DNA from: a virus
DNA length: 39,594 bases
IMG/VR virus record: IMGVR_UViG_3300021440_000062
Location: 1-39,594 of that record
Reading direction: 5' to 3' (one strand)
In this document: in pieces, positions 30,021 to 37,296 of the stretch
Layout: each line of letters opens with the position of its first letter
Position numbering within the stretch: position 1 is the first letter of the stretch
Made by a program: the position numbers and the translations under genes
The notes under the pieces: generated by a model
Database searches by the model: none
Told to the model about the DNA's origin: nothing
The model's input: the letters and a program-made list of their open reading frames with translations, nothing else

Positions 30021-30278
30021 ATGACTGAACGAATCTGGCACTCTGGTAAACCTCCTTGTGTTGGTTGGTATAACGCAAGCAAACAAAGGCAAGCTAATTG
30101 TTGGCGTTGGTGGGATGGACTGCTCTGGTCTTTGCCAGCTTATGAAAATGAAAAATCAGATTTAGCCCTTCAATCTGCATTTGCAAAAGCCGAGTTTCAA
30201 GATTGCATCGAATGGACAACCTACTGGCCCAAAAATCCCCGCGTACCTGATACACGTAATCTGAAAGGATACAAATGA
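30021..30278 (+). CDS. 85-aa Trp-rich hypothetical protein
   Basis: First gene behind the rightward promoter; SD AACAGGAG. The protein is rich in Trp (MTERIWHSGKPPCVGWYNAS, then NCWRWWDGLLW and CIEWTTYWPKNPRVPD). The H-x-G-x-PP-x-x-GWY pattern with a final WTTYWP resembles small phage beta-barrel proteins. It is seen in many phage accessory regions, without known function. Overlaps the next gene (ATGA). Confidence 0.65.
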   Translation: MTERIWHSGKPPCVGWYNASKQRQANCWRWWDGLLWSLPAYENEKSDLALQSAFAKAEFQDCIEWTTYWPKNPRVPDTRNLKGYK

Positions 30279-30481
30279 GAAAAGGAAACCGACTATTGCG
30301 AAAGTGGCTAGACAAACAGCCACAAGGCTCACGCGCACACTTAGCTCGATTGTGCAATGTTGACCCTTCTACTATTGGGAAACTTGTTCCACGTAGGAAG
30401 GATGTGTTAGCTCGTAGCCCTTCGCCAGATTTGGCTGAGGCAATTGAACGATTTACAGGAATTGGGGTGAACACATGGTAA
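30275..30481 (+). CDS. Cro/YdaS-like helix-turn-helix protein
   Basis: A 68-aa DNA-binding protein. The HTH reads SRAHLARLCNVDPSTIGKLV (about residues 19-38), with LLRKWLDKQ before and LAEAIERFTGIGV after, a Cro/YdaS layout. It is the only obvious small repressor in the window and is encoded close to the divergent promoters with the dyad 29941-29955, so it is the best candidate to bind the TAGGG dyads. No CI-type partner is seen. Overlaps the methyltransferase start by 7 nt. Confidence 0.7.
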   Translation: MRKGNRLLRKWLDKQPQGSRAHLARLCNVDPSTIGKLVPRRKDVLARSPSPDLAEAIERFTGIGVNTW

Positions 30482-32085
30482 GTGAATTCCATGTTGTCGA
30501 AGAAAAAGAATTCTTCGCGCCCGTTTCTGCTGATGTGGTTGATGGATTAGTTGGTCAGTATCAATCCATGCGCGGCAAGATCGAGGCGATGGCATCGCGC
30601 ATGACGGATGTGGACGCTCAGACGGCCATGCACTATTTCTTGGACGCAGCCGCCCGCCATGACCGCCAACGCAGCGCACCCGCTGTTGCAGAGCTATTCA
30701 GGCTGGCTCCAGCCATCGCCAGCCTCAACGCGGCATACTGGTCGAAGGCGCTCCAACTCACTGACGTGCTGGACACCATGCCTCAAGCACGACGGGATGC
30801 GTGGAACGAGCAAATCCGAAACCCAGAGGGAAACAGGCGTGACAGGCACTCCAAGGACTGGATCAACCCACCGCTGCCAGACTTTACCGATGACAACGTG
30901 CGCAACACGCTGGGCGACCTGCTGCGCATGCGCGGGCAGTTCTTGGCCGAGCGCGTGGACGGCATCTTTCGTGGCCTGAGCGGCGAGCACGTCACTAATG
31001 CGCCAGAAGCCTTCGGCAAACGCATGATTGTGGCATTTGTGCTGGGCGACTACTACGCTACCAACCATGGCCGCGCTGGTCTCATCAACGACCTGCGGGC
31101 CGTCATCGCAAAATTCATGGGCCGCGATGAACCGAAGTGGCACGCCACGTCTGGGCTTATCGAGACGCTGAAATACCGCTGGGGTGAGTGGGTTGCCGTC
31201 GATGGTCATGCCCTGCGAATCCGGCTCTACAAAAAGGGCACGGCGCACATTGAAGTTCACCCGGACATGGCGTGGCGGCTCAACTGCGTGCTGGCGCAGA
31301 TGCACCCGCGTGCCATCCCCTCTGAGTTCCGGCAGCGCCCGACCAAGCGACCGAAAGAAATCAAGCCCATGCAGCGCCCACTCCCCTTCGCCGTGGTCGA
31401 GGAACTTGCCAACTTCAAGCGCGACCGCCACGGTGCCCGGTGGTCATTCGGATACGGCAGCAGCGAGGGCAAACACAGCCGGGAGGAAGCCGTCCGCATC
31501 ATCGAGAGCATCGGCGGCGCGAAGACTGAAAACGGCTTCGGGTTCGACTATGACCCTACGGACGTTCTGGGCGACATCGTTGCCAGCGGCTGCGTGCCAG
31601 ATCAAAAGTCGCATCAGTTCTACCCGACACCCGAGAAACTGGCCCGCATCGCCGTCGAAGCCGCTGAGATTGACCACATGCACACGGTATTGGAGCCGAG
31701 CGCCGGTCAAGGCGGCTTGGCCGACATCATCGGCGAGAACACGAAGACGCTGGACTGCGTGGAGCTGTCGTCCCTGCACTGCAAGGTGCTGGAGGCCAAG
31801 GGCCATCGCGTGACCAATGCGGATTTTCTGGCGCTGCACACAAACCGCGAACTCTACGACTGCGTGGTGATGAACCCGCCCTTTGATCAAGGCCGCTGGC
31901 AAGCGCATCTTGAGCATGCGGCCAAGCTGGTGAAGCATGGCGGGCGGCTGGTTGCCATCCTGCCCAGTGGAGCCAAGAGCCGCGATTTACTATCCGGCTT
32001 CGATCTTGAGTGGCGCGGGCCATTCGACAACGAATTCCCCGGCACATCGGTGTCCGTGGTGATTCTTGTGGCAGACAAAAAATGA
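30475..32085 (+). CDS. DUF4942 plus N6-adenine DNA methyltransferase
   Basis: A 536-aa two-part protein. The N-terminal ~370 residues match the DUF4942 type (AEERVDGIFRGLSGEHVTNA-like region near 155-180, then TLKYRWGEWVAVDGHALRIR). The C-terminal part is a class I SAM-dependent methyltransferase: QFYPTPEKLARIAVEAAEI, motif I LEPSAGQGG (406-414) and motif IV NPPF (467-470), which specifies N6-adenine (or N4-cytosine) methylation. G+C is much higher than in the neighbours (30901-30960 has 43 of 60; 33481-33540 has 24 of 60), so it was probably acquired from a high-GC genome. It probably protects phage DNA from restriction, as no nuclease partner is seen. Confidence 0.85.
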   Translation: MVSEFHVVEEKEFFAPVSADVVDGLVGQYQSMRGKIEAMASRMTDVDAQTAMHYFLDAAARHDRQRSAPAVAELFRLAPAIASLNAAYWSKALQLTDVLDTMPQARRDAWNEQIRNPEGNRRDRHSKDWINPPLPDFTDDNVRNTLGDLLRMRGQFLAERVDGIFRGLSGEHVTNAPEAFGKRMIVAFVLGDYYATNHGRAGLINDLRAVIAKFMGRDEPKWHATSGLIETLKYRWGEWVAVDGHALRIRLYKKGTAHIEVHPDMAWRLNCVLAQMHPRAIPSEFRQRPTKRPKEIKPMQRPLPFAVVEELANFKRDRHGARWSFGYGSSEGKHSREEAVRIIESIGGAKTENGFGFDYDPTDVLGDIVASGCVPDQKSHQFYPTPEKLARIAVEAAEIDHMHTVLEPSAGQGGLADIIGENTKTLDCVELSSLHCKVLEAKGHRVTNADFLALHTNRELYDCVVMNPPFDQGRWQAHLEHAAKLVKHGGRLVAILPSGAKSRDLLSGFDLEWRGPFDNEFPGTSVSVVILVADKK

Positions 32086-32285
32086 AACCGAATCCGCGTA
32101 TGGTATTGCACTGTTCGCGGTGCGGTAAAACGCTACTAAACAAGCCTGCCGGATGGATAGCAGACATGGCCTTCGGGCCTGTTTGTTTCGCAAAAATCAA
32201 AGGTGCAACAGTTCAAATCCAAGAGTCTAAGATCGTGCGGGATGATAAGACTGTTGATATGTTTGAGGTGAAAAACAAATGTTAG
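32082..32285 (+). CDS. 67-aa zinc-ribbon-like protein
   Basis: Start at 32082, in an ATGA overlap with the methyltransferase stop; a longer frame lies in the shadow. Protein: MKPNPRMVLHCSRCGKTLLN, then KPAGWIADMAFGPVCFAKIK. The C-x2-C plus a later Cys fit part of a zinc ribbon. G+C drops back to the phage average within it. Function unknown; the coupling suggests it travels with or follows the methyltransferase. Confidence 0.6.
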   Translation: MKPNPRMVLHCSRCGKTLLNKPAGWIADMAFGPVCFAKIKGATVQIQESKIVRDDKTVDMFEVKNKC

Positions 32286-32455
32286 TAAATGCTATAAATT
32301 TCCCCGGCCCTGCTTTATGGCAAGGTTTGATGATGTGCGCTATCCCATTTTTTTTATGGCTTGCTTTACACAAAGATGGCAAACATATCAAGCTTGCTTC
32401 AATAGGATATTGTGCTTTAGGGTTTGTCTTATTCTTTGTAATTGGAGTGAAATAG
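32279..32455 (+). CDS. 58-aa two-span membrane protein
   Basis: ATG overlapping the upstream stop by 7 nt. Hydrophobic helices LWQGLMMCAIPFFLWLAL (about 13-30) and LASIGYCALGFVLFFVIGV (about 39-57), with a charged loop HKDGKHIK. The gene ends 31 nt before the paired element at 32486. No family recognised. Confidence 0.55.
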   Translation: MLVNAINFPGPALWQGLMMCAIPFFLWLALHKDGKHIKLASIGYCALGFVLFFVIGVK

Positions 32456-32485
32456 AATATAATTTAATCGTGAATTCTTAGATAT

Positions 32486-32575
32486 AGCCGTGGACAAGAC
32501 GGTTACGCTAAGGGTTCAACCCTCGCCTAGTGGCCCCTCTGCTTGTCCCAGAGGTTTGCCCTAGGCGTTTTTTTT
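32486..32575 (+). terminator. Terminator-like element with complementary hairpin loops
   Basis: Hairpin 1 (AGCCGT 32486-32491 / ACGGTT 32499-32504) has loop GGACAAG. The second element has an outer stem CGCCTAG/CTAGGCG (32524-32530, 32561-32567) enclosing CCTCTG/CAGAGG (32536-32541, 32549-32554) with loop CTTGTCC. The two 7-nt loops are perfect complements, so they can form a kissing or pseudoknot contact. Eight T follow (32568-32575). It ends 10 nt before the ATG of the DUF1376 gene, which has no normal SD. It probably is an intrinsic terminator or attenuator controlling the replication genes. Confidence 0.7.
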
Positions 32576-32585
32576 GGCTATTTTT

Positions 32586-33338
32586 ATGCACTATTACAAA
32601 CGCAATATTGGAGACTATGCTAAACGGACGAGCAGGCTTACGCTTTTGCAGCATGGTGTTTACACGCTTTTGCTAGATGCTTGTTATGACCGTGAGGTTT
32701 TTCCAACTGAGGAACAGGCAATTCAATGGCTTTGGGCAAGCAGCGCAGAGGAAATTGAAGCTATCAAATTTGTCTTGAATCGGTACTTCATTAAGTCTGA
32801 TGATGGAACATTTACACATGACGATGTGCTTGCTGATCTGTGTGAATATCATGCAATGGCAGACAGAAACAAGCTCATCGCCATTGAAAGAGAAACGAGA
32901 CGTAAGGAATTACGCACGAGTCGTGCACACACCGTAAACGGCGCGTCACGAGATATGCACGAGTCGCCACCTAACCAAGAACTAAGAACTAAGAACAATA
33001 AACCATTAACAACTAACCAAGAAACAAAATATACATCGCGCAAGCGCGTTTCAAATACTTTTCAAAAGCCTGATGATGTAGATGAGTCAATCTGGAATGA
33101 TTTTCTTGAAATCAGGAAAGCTAAGCGGTCGCCTTTGACTGAAACAGCATTAGCCGGAATCAGATCAGAATCTGATAAAGCAGGGCTATCAATGAATGAT
33201 GCGCTGCGAACATGTTGCCTTCGTGGTTGGCAAGGGTTTAAGGCAGACTGGATAACAAAAACTGACAAGCCTAAGACTTTTCACAATGTCGCTGGTATGG
33301 ATTACACGCAAGGAGTGAAGCCAGATGGAAGTTTCTAA
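32586..33338 (+). CDS. DUF1376 replication-associated protein
   Basis: A 250-aa protein. The N-terminus MHYYKRNIGDYAKRTSRLTL followed by LQHGVYTLLLDACYDRE is the DUF1376 signature, found next to replication genes of many phages (an O/DnaT-like role is assumed). The middle has a basic linker and the C-terminal domain resembles a DnaT/YdaV-associated winged region (DVDESIWNDFLEIRKAKRSP ... TCCLRGWQGFKADWI). ATG at 32586 is preferred; a TTG at 32574 lies in the T-run. No SD precedes it. It overlaps the dnaC-like gene by 14 nt. Confidence 0.85.
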   Translation: MHYYKRNIGDYAKRTSRLTLLQHGVYTLLLDACYDREVFPTEEQAIQWLWASSAEEIEAIKFVLNRYFIKSDDGTFTHDDVLADLCEYHAMADRNKLIAIERETRRKELRTSRAHTVNGASRDMHESPPNQELRTKNNKPLTTNQETKYTSRKRVSNTFQKPDDVDESIWNDFLEIRKAKRSPLTETALAGIRSESDKAGLSMNDALRTCCLRGWQGFKADWITKTDKPKTFHNVAGMDYTQGVKPDGSF

Positions 33339-34080
33339 CTCTGACGTACAAAAAAGAACTTGCCTTACTCATGGAGAGTATGAGCAATCTTTTGTCGAAA
33401 TCCTTGGTAGAAAGATTTACAAAAACTGTCCCAAGTGCATTGCTGAACAAAGCAAGAAAGAAGATTCTTTGAAAACAAAACTAATTGAAGAAAGACGACT
33501 TCGTGAAATTGAGCGATGCCGTGAAAAGTCTTTGATACCAAAACGGTTTAAGTCTTGTAGTTTTGAAAATTTCAAAATATCCAATGATGGACAAGCTGCG
33601 GCGCTTAAGTCTGCGATGGAGTTTGTATCCGATTGGGAGGAAGTAGAAAAGTCTGGGCGATGCTTGATTTTTTCCGGCAAGGTAGGAACAGGAAAAACGC
33701 ATTTAGCATGTGCTATTGCCAACAATCTTGTTGAACTGTCCGTTTTATCAAAACTGTACACAGTAGCTGGATTGATGCGCTACGTGAAGGAATCATTCTC
33801 AAGTGATTCGCAAGAATCGGAATCAATGATTATTGATGAGTTATCAAATCTTGATTTGCTACTTTTGGATGAAGCAGGAATGGACTACGGAACAGATTTT
33901 AACAAAGCCACGTTGTTTGAGATTTTGAATCGTAGATATGAAAACATGAAGCCAACAATCTTAATGACGAATCTAGACATTAACGCTCTGCGTGAATATT
34001 TGGGTGATCGTCTGCTAGACAGAATGAGAGAGGGCGGCGGCAAGTTGGTTTCATTCACATGGGAAAGCCAACGAAGATAA
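33325..34080 (+). CDS. DnaC/IstB-like helicase loader ATPase
   Basis: A 251-aa AAA+ ATPase that I infer loads host DnaB at the phage origin. An N-terminal zinc-finger-like part has C13, H16, C35 and C38 (TCLTHGEY, CPKC). Walker A is GKVGTGKT (118-125), Walker B LLLLDE (178-183), sensor I at ILMTNLDI, and the end DRLLDRMREGGGKLVSFTW has the arginine of the last conserved box. It follows the DUF1376 gene, the usual arrangement. Confidence 0.88.
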   Translation: MEVSNSDVQKRTCLTHGEYEQSFVEILGRKIYKNCPKCIAEQSKKEDSLKTKLIEERRLREIERCREKSLIPKRFKSCSFENFKISNDGQAAALKSAMEFVSDWEEVEKSGRCLIFSGKVGTGKTHLACAIANNLVELSVLSKLYTVAGLMRYVKESFSSDSQESESMIIDELSNLDLLLLDEAGMDYGTDFNKATLFEILNRRYENMKPTILMTNLDINALREYLGDRLLDRMREGGGKLVSFTWESQRR

Positions 34081-34145
34081 GGGTTTATCCCAATTGCATC
34101 ACATCAACTAAAGATTGAGAATTGAGATTAACAGGAGTAAATGAC
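34081..34145 (+). promoter_or_regulatory. Intergenic leader with degenerate dyad
   Basis: GGG-TTTAT-CCC (34081-34091) right after the stop codon has the same GGG-N5-CCC spacing as the TAGGG dyads but lacks the outer TA/TA. The leader ends with TTAACAGGAGTAAATGAC before the next start. It may be a weakened operator with a promoter; no good -35/-10 pair was seen. Confidence 0.35.
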
Positions 34146-34427
34146 ATGAGCAAACAAACAGATGCACAACTGATTAAAAACTTCTTAGAAAAACAATGGA
34201 AGTCTGAAGTGCTTATTAGAGAACTTTATGCGCAGCGGGATGAGTTGCTGAAGGCGCTGCAGTCTATCTACGCCGACCAACTAGCAGCCGCCGTGCTGAG
34301 AGAACGAGAGGAGTGCGCAAAAGAGTGTGAGCGAATGGTATTGTTTCCGGGAGGTAGGCAAGAAGCTCATGCGCACAGTAGCGTGTGGGATGCCGCCAAA
34401 GCCATCCGCGCAAGGGGTGGCAAATGA
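34146..34427 (+). CDS. 93-aa hypothetical protein with AAAVLRERE module
   Basis: Start at 34146 with AACAGGAG upstream. MSKQTDAQLIKNFLEKQWKS is followed by two helices, the ADQLAAAVLREREECAKECE module (similar to one in 27113-27502), and AAKAIRARGGK at the end. This is the common phage AVLRERE..CAK-CE...AAAIRAR family; function unknown. ATGA overlap with the next gene. Confidence 0.6.
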   Translation: MSKQTDAQLIKNFLEKQWKSEVLIRELYAQRDELLKALQSIYADQLAAAVLREREECAKECERMVLFPGGRQEAHAHSSVWDAAKAIRARGGK

Positions 34428-34609
34428 ACCGCACAGAAACACTTTTAAAACTCCTTCGCTTAGGCCAGTTGCAAGCATGGGAGATATTTGAAGCTATGGG
34501 CGGTTCAATCGAATCAGTCAAAGACGCTATTAACGATGCTGTAACACGTGAATTGGTTACTTATAAGCATTGTTATGGCGGTAGGTTTTATTGTCTTAAA
34601 CAGGAGTGA
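34424..34609 (+). CDS. 61-aa winged-helix-like protein
   Basis: Start at 34424 in an ATGA overlap. MNRTETLLKLLRLGQLQAWE leads into IFEAMGGSIESVKDAINDAV and a wing-like VTYKHCYGGRFYCL. Length and layout fit a minimal winged helix, hence DNA binding is inferred. SD follows for the next gene (AACAGGAGTGAGTT). Confidence 0.55.
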   Translation: MNRTETLLKLLRLGQLQAWEIFEAMGGSIESVKDAINDAVTRELVTYKHCYGGRFYCLKQE

Positions 34610-34612
34610 GTT

Positions 34613-34906
34613 ATGACAGACAAAGAACTATTAGAGCTTGCTGCTAAGGCGGCTGGATACAAAGAATACAGCTATGGAGAATTAAGTGGAGGAGATTCTT
34701 GCTTGTATTTGCACGATACGGATTTCACAGGAATCTGGAACCCACTTACAGACGATGGTGATGCGCTTCGGCTGGCGGTGAAGTTAGGATTCGGGATAAC
34801 AAAGCATTGGCCTGTCACCCGATCCACAGACGGCACAGACCCATACGCCGCAACCCGCCGCGCCATTGTCCGCGCCGCCGCTGAAATTGGAAAGGGTATG
34901 AAATGA
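34613..34906 (+). CDS. 97-aa DUF2591-like phage protein
   Basis: Reads TDKELLELAAKAAGYKEYSY, then GIWNPLTDDGDALRLAVKLG and AATRRAIVRAAAEIGKGMK. The NPLTDDGDALRLAVKL motif and the final helix are widespread in small phage proteins of the DUF2591 type, which have no known role. ATGA overlap with the next gene. Confidence 0.7.
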   Translation: MTDKELLELAAKAAGYKEYSYGELSGGDSCLYLHDTDFTGIWNPLTDDGDALRLAVKLGFGITKHWPVTRSTDGTDPYAATRRAIVRAAAEIGKGMK

Positions 34907-35208
34907 AATTTCCTGATTGGATTGGCCTTGCCCGGAAAAATGACCCGCAAACAAGCAAAGAAGCGGCAAAGCAAGTGCAAGAGTTTTCCGCTAACCACAA
35001 GACACGGATTCTTGATGCTCTAAACTTGCTTACAGAGGCTACAGCGCATGAAATAGCCCCTCACTGCGGGATTGATAGCGTTGCAGTGACCAGACGATTA
35101 TCAGAGCTTGCAGACGATGGATTGATTTACTGCCCAAATCAGAATGGATGTGATATGACTCGCAAAACACCTTCAGGACGTTATGCTAGGGTTTGGAGAT
35201 TGATGTGA
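34903..35208 (+). CDS. Winged-helix DNA-binding protein
   Basis: A 101-aa protein: DPQTSKEAAKQVQEFSANHK, then a winged helix (KTRILDALNLLTEATAHEIA, HCGIDSVAVTRRLSELADDG, LIYCPNQNGCD, GRYARVWRLM). Recognition-helix-like DSVAVTRRLSEL and a wing with two Cys are visible. A transcriptional regulator or a DNA-binding accessory protein. Confidence 0.65.
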   Translation: MKFPDWIGLARKNDPQTSKEAAKQVQEFSANHKTRILDALNLLTEATAHEIAPHCGIDSVAVTRRLSELADDGLIYCPNQNGCDMTRKTPSGRYARVWRLM

Positions 35209-35609
35209 AAAAAGTCGAAACTATGTACAAAAAAGTAGGGCGTAAATATGTCCCTGTCGGCATTCGTTGGTATGAAGATCACAATTGCTCAGGATCAATG
35301 AACGTTGGCACTTTTCTTTTGACTTATGCTTATACAGAAGGCGGGAGAATGTACGAATATTCTGTCAAGCCTGATACAGCATCATTTATTGCAGCTTCGA
35401 TGGTTGCACGTAAAGCGATGGAAGAAAAAATAACGGAATTCGCAAAAGCGAAGCCCAGTGGCACAAAAAAGTACACAGACAAACAACTAGCCGCAATTGC
35501 TGAGTTTCGCGAAAAGATGGGCGGCATGTTTCCTACTTGGTGGATTGAAAATAGCAGTTATGACATTGCCAAAGCTGGCATTGATGCTGTTATAAATTAC
35601 AAACCATGA
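35205..35609 (+). CDS. 134-aa hypothetical protein, GTG start
   Basis: GTG at 35205 is chosen because TTGGAG lies 6 nt upstream and the codon overlaps the previous stop (GTGA). Start residues KKVETMYKKVGRKYVPVGI, then GIRWYEDHNCSGSMNVGTFL, and a C-terminal helical half with YTDKQLAAIAEFREKMGGM and FPTWWIENSSYDIAKAGIDA. A similar YKKxGRRYxPV...W architecture occurs in phage accessory genes. No function recognised. Confidence 0.6.
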   Translation: MKKVETMYKKVGRKYVPVGIRWYEDHNCSGSMNVGTFLLTYAYTEGGRMYEYSVKPDTASFIAASMVARKAMEEKITEFAKAKPSGTKKYTDKQLAAIAEFREKMGGMFPTWWIENSSYDIAKAGIDAVINYKP

Positions 35610-35914
35610 CTTGTGAATGTTGCGAGTTAGCAAGAGACAATCCATATTACAGAGTCGGTTCGACTGGTTGCAAGTGGTGCGTGGCTCGATTGATTGGATT
35701 TGTTATGAGCTACAACATTCCAAAGGAAGAAAAGCAGGCTAGAGCTAGATCACTTCTTGAATCGGCTAGGTGGAGTGACCCAGACGAGATAAGGGCGCTG
35801 GTTAAACGAAAAGAGTTCTATGAAAAAATCATTCAAACTGTACGAGAAGAAACAAGCACATCAGGTGATTCTCGAAGTATGGGAGCTGGCAAAAGAGCTA
35901 ATAGGAAGCGGTAA
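35606..35914 (+). CDS. 102-aa Cys-cluster protein overlapping ninB
   Basis: The N-terminus has a zinc-binding-like cluster (MTCECCELARDNPYY, STGCKWCVARL), followed by a helical middle (KQARARSLLESARWSDPDEI RALVK). The last 95 nt overlap ninB in another frame, and its last 30 residues look unstructured, so the stop seems to have been lost and the protein extended. It is coupled to the upstream gene (ATGA). The pattern resembles small Cys-x-Cys-Cys phage proteins of unknown role. Confidence 0.55.
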   Translation: MTCECCELARDNPYYRVGSTGCKWCVARLIGFVMSYNIPKEEKQARARSLLESARWSDPDEIRALVKRKEFYEKIIQTVREETSTSGDSRSMGAGKRANRKR

Positions 35915-36236
35915 GAGACTAACTCTCACACTTGCAGAGCAAACCAGATCACTTGAACAAAATTCCTTGCTTCACGACCTTTTCACAGACGCAGCTAATC
36001 AGGCCGAATGGATGGGTAAAAAGCGTACAGCAGAGGAATGGAAGAATTTATTTATCAGTGGTCATGCAATGGCTACAAAACAAGGTGTTGAGATAGTTCC
36101 CGGTCTTGAAGGAGAGTTCTTGAACATCCGAGAGAGTTCCGCGCAAATGTCAGTTGAAAGAATGACAAGCCTCATAGAGTACGTTATTGCATGGGGTACG
36201 CAGAATGGAGTTAAGTTTAGAAAGGTTCAACCATGA
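35820..36236 (+). CDS. ninB: NinB recombination protein
   Basis: A 138-aa ssDNA-binding recombination mediator of the lambda NinB (Orf) type. Shows KRLTLTLAEQTRSLEQNSLL followed by HDLFTDAANQAEWMGKKRTA, EEWKNLFISGHAMATKQGVE and an RESSAQMSVERMTSLIEYVI helix, in the NinB order. The family loads recombinases onto SSB-coated DNA, so it should act with the ERF/SSB-like pair encoded just downstream. Confidence 0.88.
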   Translation: MKKSFKLYEKKQAHQVILEVWELAKELIGSGKRLTLTLAEQTRSLEQNSLLHDLFTDAANQAEWMGKKRTAEEWKNLFISGHAMATKQGVEIVPGLEGEFLNIRESSAQMSVERMTSLIEYVIAWGTQNGVKFRKVQP

Positions 36237-36442
36237 AGATTCTTTTAGAAGCAGGCGAAGAAGAGGAAATTTTGTTTGGTAATGACCAAGACATTGCACT
36301 AAAAAACTTCTTAGATACGTTCGGCGATATTGTTTCCAGAGTAGAGCAATTACGCTATATGGCGGCGGTAACCGGGGCAATGCGATGGCAAGAAAGTCAA
36401 GAATTTCCAATTCGTCTGGAATGGAGGTTAAGCGTTAGATAG
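36233..36442 (+). CDS. 69-aa hypothetical protein
   Basis: Overlaps the ninB stop (ATGA). MKILLEAGEEEEILFGNDQD is acidic, followed by helices (NFLDTFGDIVSRVEQLRYMA). Its stop TAG (36440-36442) is the first half of the operator-like dyad, as in the 54-aa gene at site 1. Function unknown. Confidence 0.55.
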   Translation: MKILLEAGEEEEILFGNDQDIALKNFLDTFGDIVSRVEQLRYMAAVTGAMRWQESQEFPIRLEWRLSVR

Positions 36443-36499
36443 GGTAAACACCTATTTATTTTTCTAACCATAGTGGCAGAATTTAGGTTAACAGGAGTA
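36440..36499 (+). promoter_or_regulatory. Operator-like dyad (site 4) and promoter of the recombination operon
   Basis: TAGGGTAAACACCTA at 36440-36454, then AGAATT (36478-36483) as a possible -10 with TTTATT 17 bp upstream, and TTAACAGGAG before the ATG at 36504. The AGTGGCAGAATTTAGG block resembles TGTGGCAGAATATGGG at the leftward early promoter. The -35 is poor, so an activator may be needed. Confidence 0.55.
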
Positions 36500-36503
36500 A
36501 GCA

Positions 36504-36617
36504 ATGAAAGCAATTTTTCAATCAATTAGTATCGGATTCCGTGAGGCTATCCGGGCATATCGAAACATCAAGCGTATGAATCAGTTTGATCGTGCTGGCA
36601 AGTTTTCACCATTCTGA
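36504..36617 (+). CDS. 37-aa small basic protein, complete copy
   Basis: ATG at 36504 with SD ACAGGAGTAAGCA. Protein MKAIFQSISIGFREAIRAYR, then NIKRMNQFDRAGKFSPF. Basic and amphipathic. Bases from 36520 on are identical to the window start, so this copy shows the missing 5' end of the first feature. Function unknown. Confidence 0.6.
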   Translation: MKAIFQSISIGFREAIRAYRNIKRMNQFDRAGKFSPF

Positions 36618-36625
36618 GGTAACAA

Positions 36626-37294
36626 ATGTCTGTTTACAAAGCAATCAATGCAGTACAAAAAGCACTAGCAAAATCTGGAATCTCAAAAGATTCTGAAAAC
36701 AAGTTTGATGGTTATAAGTTTCGTGGAATTGACGCTGTTTACAACGCGCTTTCACCTTTATTGGCAGAGCATGGATTGTGTATTTTGCCGCGCATGATTT
36801 CTCGCATTTGCGACGAACGCCTTTCCCAAAAAGGAGGAGCGTTGTTTTATGTAACGGTTGAGGCAGAGTTTGATTTTGTGTGTGCTGAGGATGGTTCTAA
36901 GCACACAGTTCGCACATTTGGCGAAGCGATGGATAGAGGCGATAAGGCTACCAATAAAGCCATGTCAGCGGCCTACAAATATGCGGCTTTCCAAACCTTT
37001 GCAATTCCAACAGAGGGCGATAACGATGCTGATGCACAGAGCCATGATGTAAAACCAAAACACGCACCAGCTACAACAGAGCAATCCATAGTCAAGCCTG
37101 ACCGTGTAGATATTCTGATTTCCGTAGCCGACAACATGCGTTCACACTATGCAAGCGATGATGTTATTGGAGCGTTTGAAGAATACGAAACTCTGACAGA
37201 TTCAGAAGAACGCGCTTATGTCTGGGCGCTACTCAAACCAGATAGCAAACTTCGTGCAGCAATTAAAGCACACGGTCAATCACTGAAAGGTTAA
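36626..37294 (+). CDS. erf: ERF-family single-strand annealing recombinase, version B
   Basis: A 222-aa ERF protein. The N-terminus MSVYKAINAVQKALAKSGIS, NKFDGYKFRGIDAVYNALSP, LLAEHGLCILPRM and NKAMSAAYKYAAFQTFAIPT follow the ERF family pattern closely. From about residue 148 the tail (HAPATTEQSIVKP, RVDILISVADNMRSHYASDD ... SKLRAAIKAHGQSLKG) is nearly the same as in version A at 107-727. Head and tail thus evolve separately. Followed by the SSB-like gene after 2 nt. Confidence 0.85.
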   Translation: MSVYKAINAVQKALAKSGISKDSENKFDGYKFRGIDAVYNALSPLLAEHGLCILPRMISRICDERLSQKGGALFYVTVEAEFDFVCAEDGSKHTVRTFGEAMDRGDKATNKAMSAAYKYAAFQTFAIPTEGDNDADAQSHDVKPKHAPATTEQSIVKPDRVDILISVADNMRSHYASDDVIGAFEEYETLTDSEERAYVWALLKPDSKLRAAIKAHGQSLKG

Positions 37295-37296
37295 AA

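Noticed and set aside
30694-31431. A 245-aa minus-strand frame inside the methyltransferase
   Set aside because: High-GC genes give long antisense frames; the plus-strand product has intact methyltransferase motifs.
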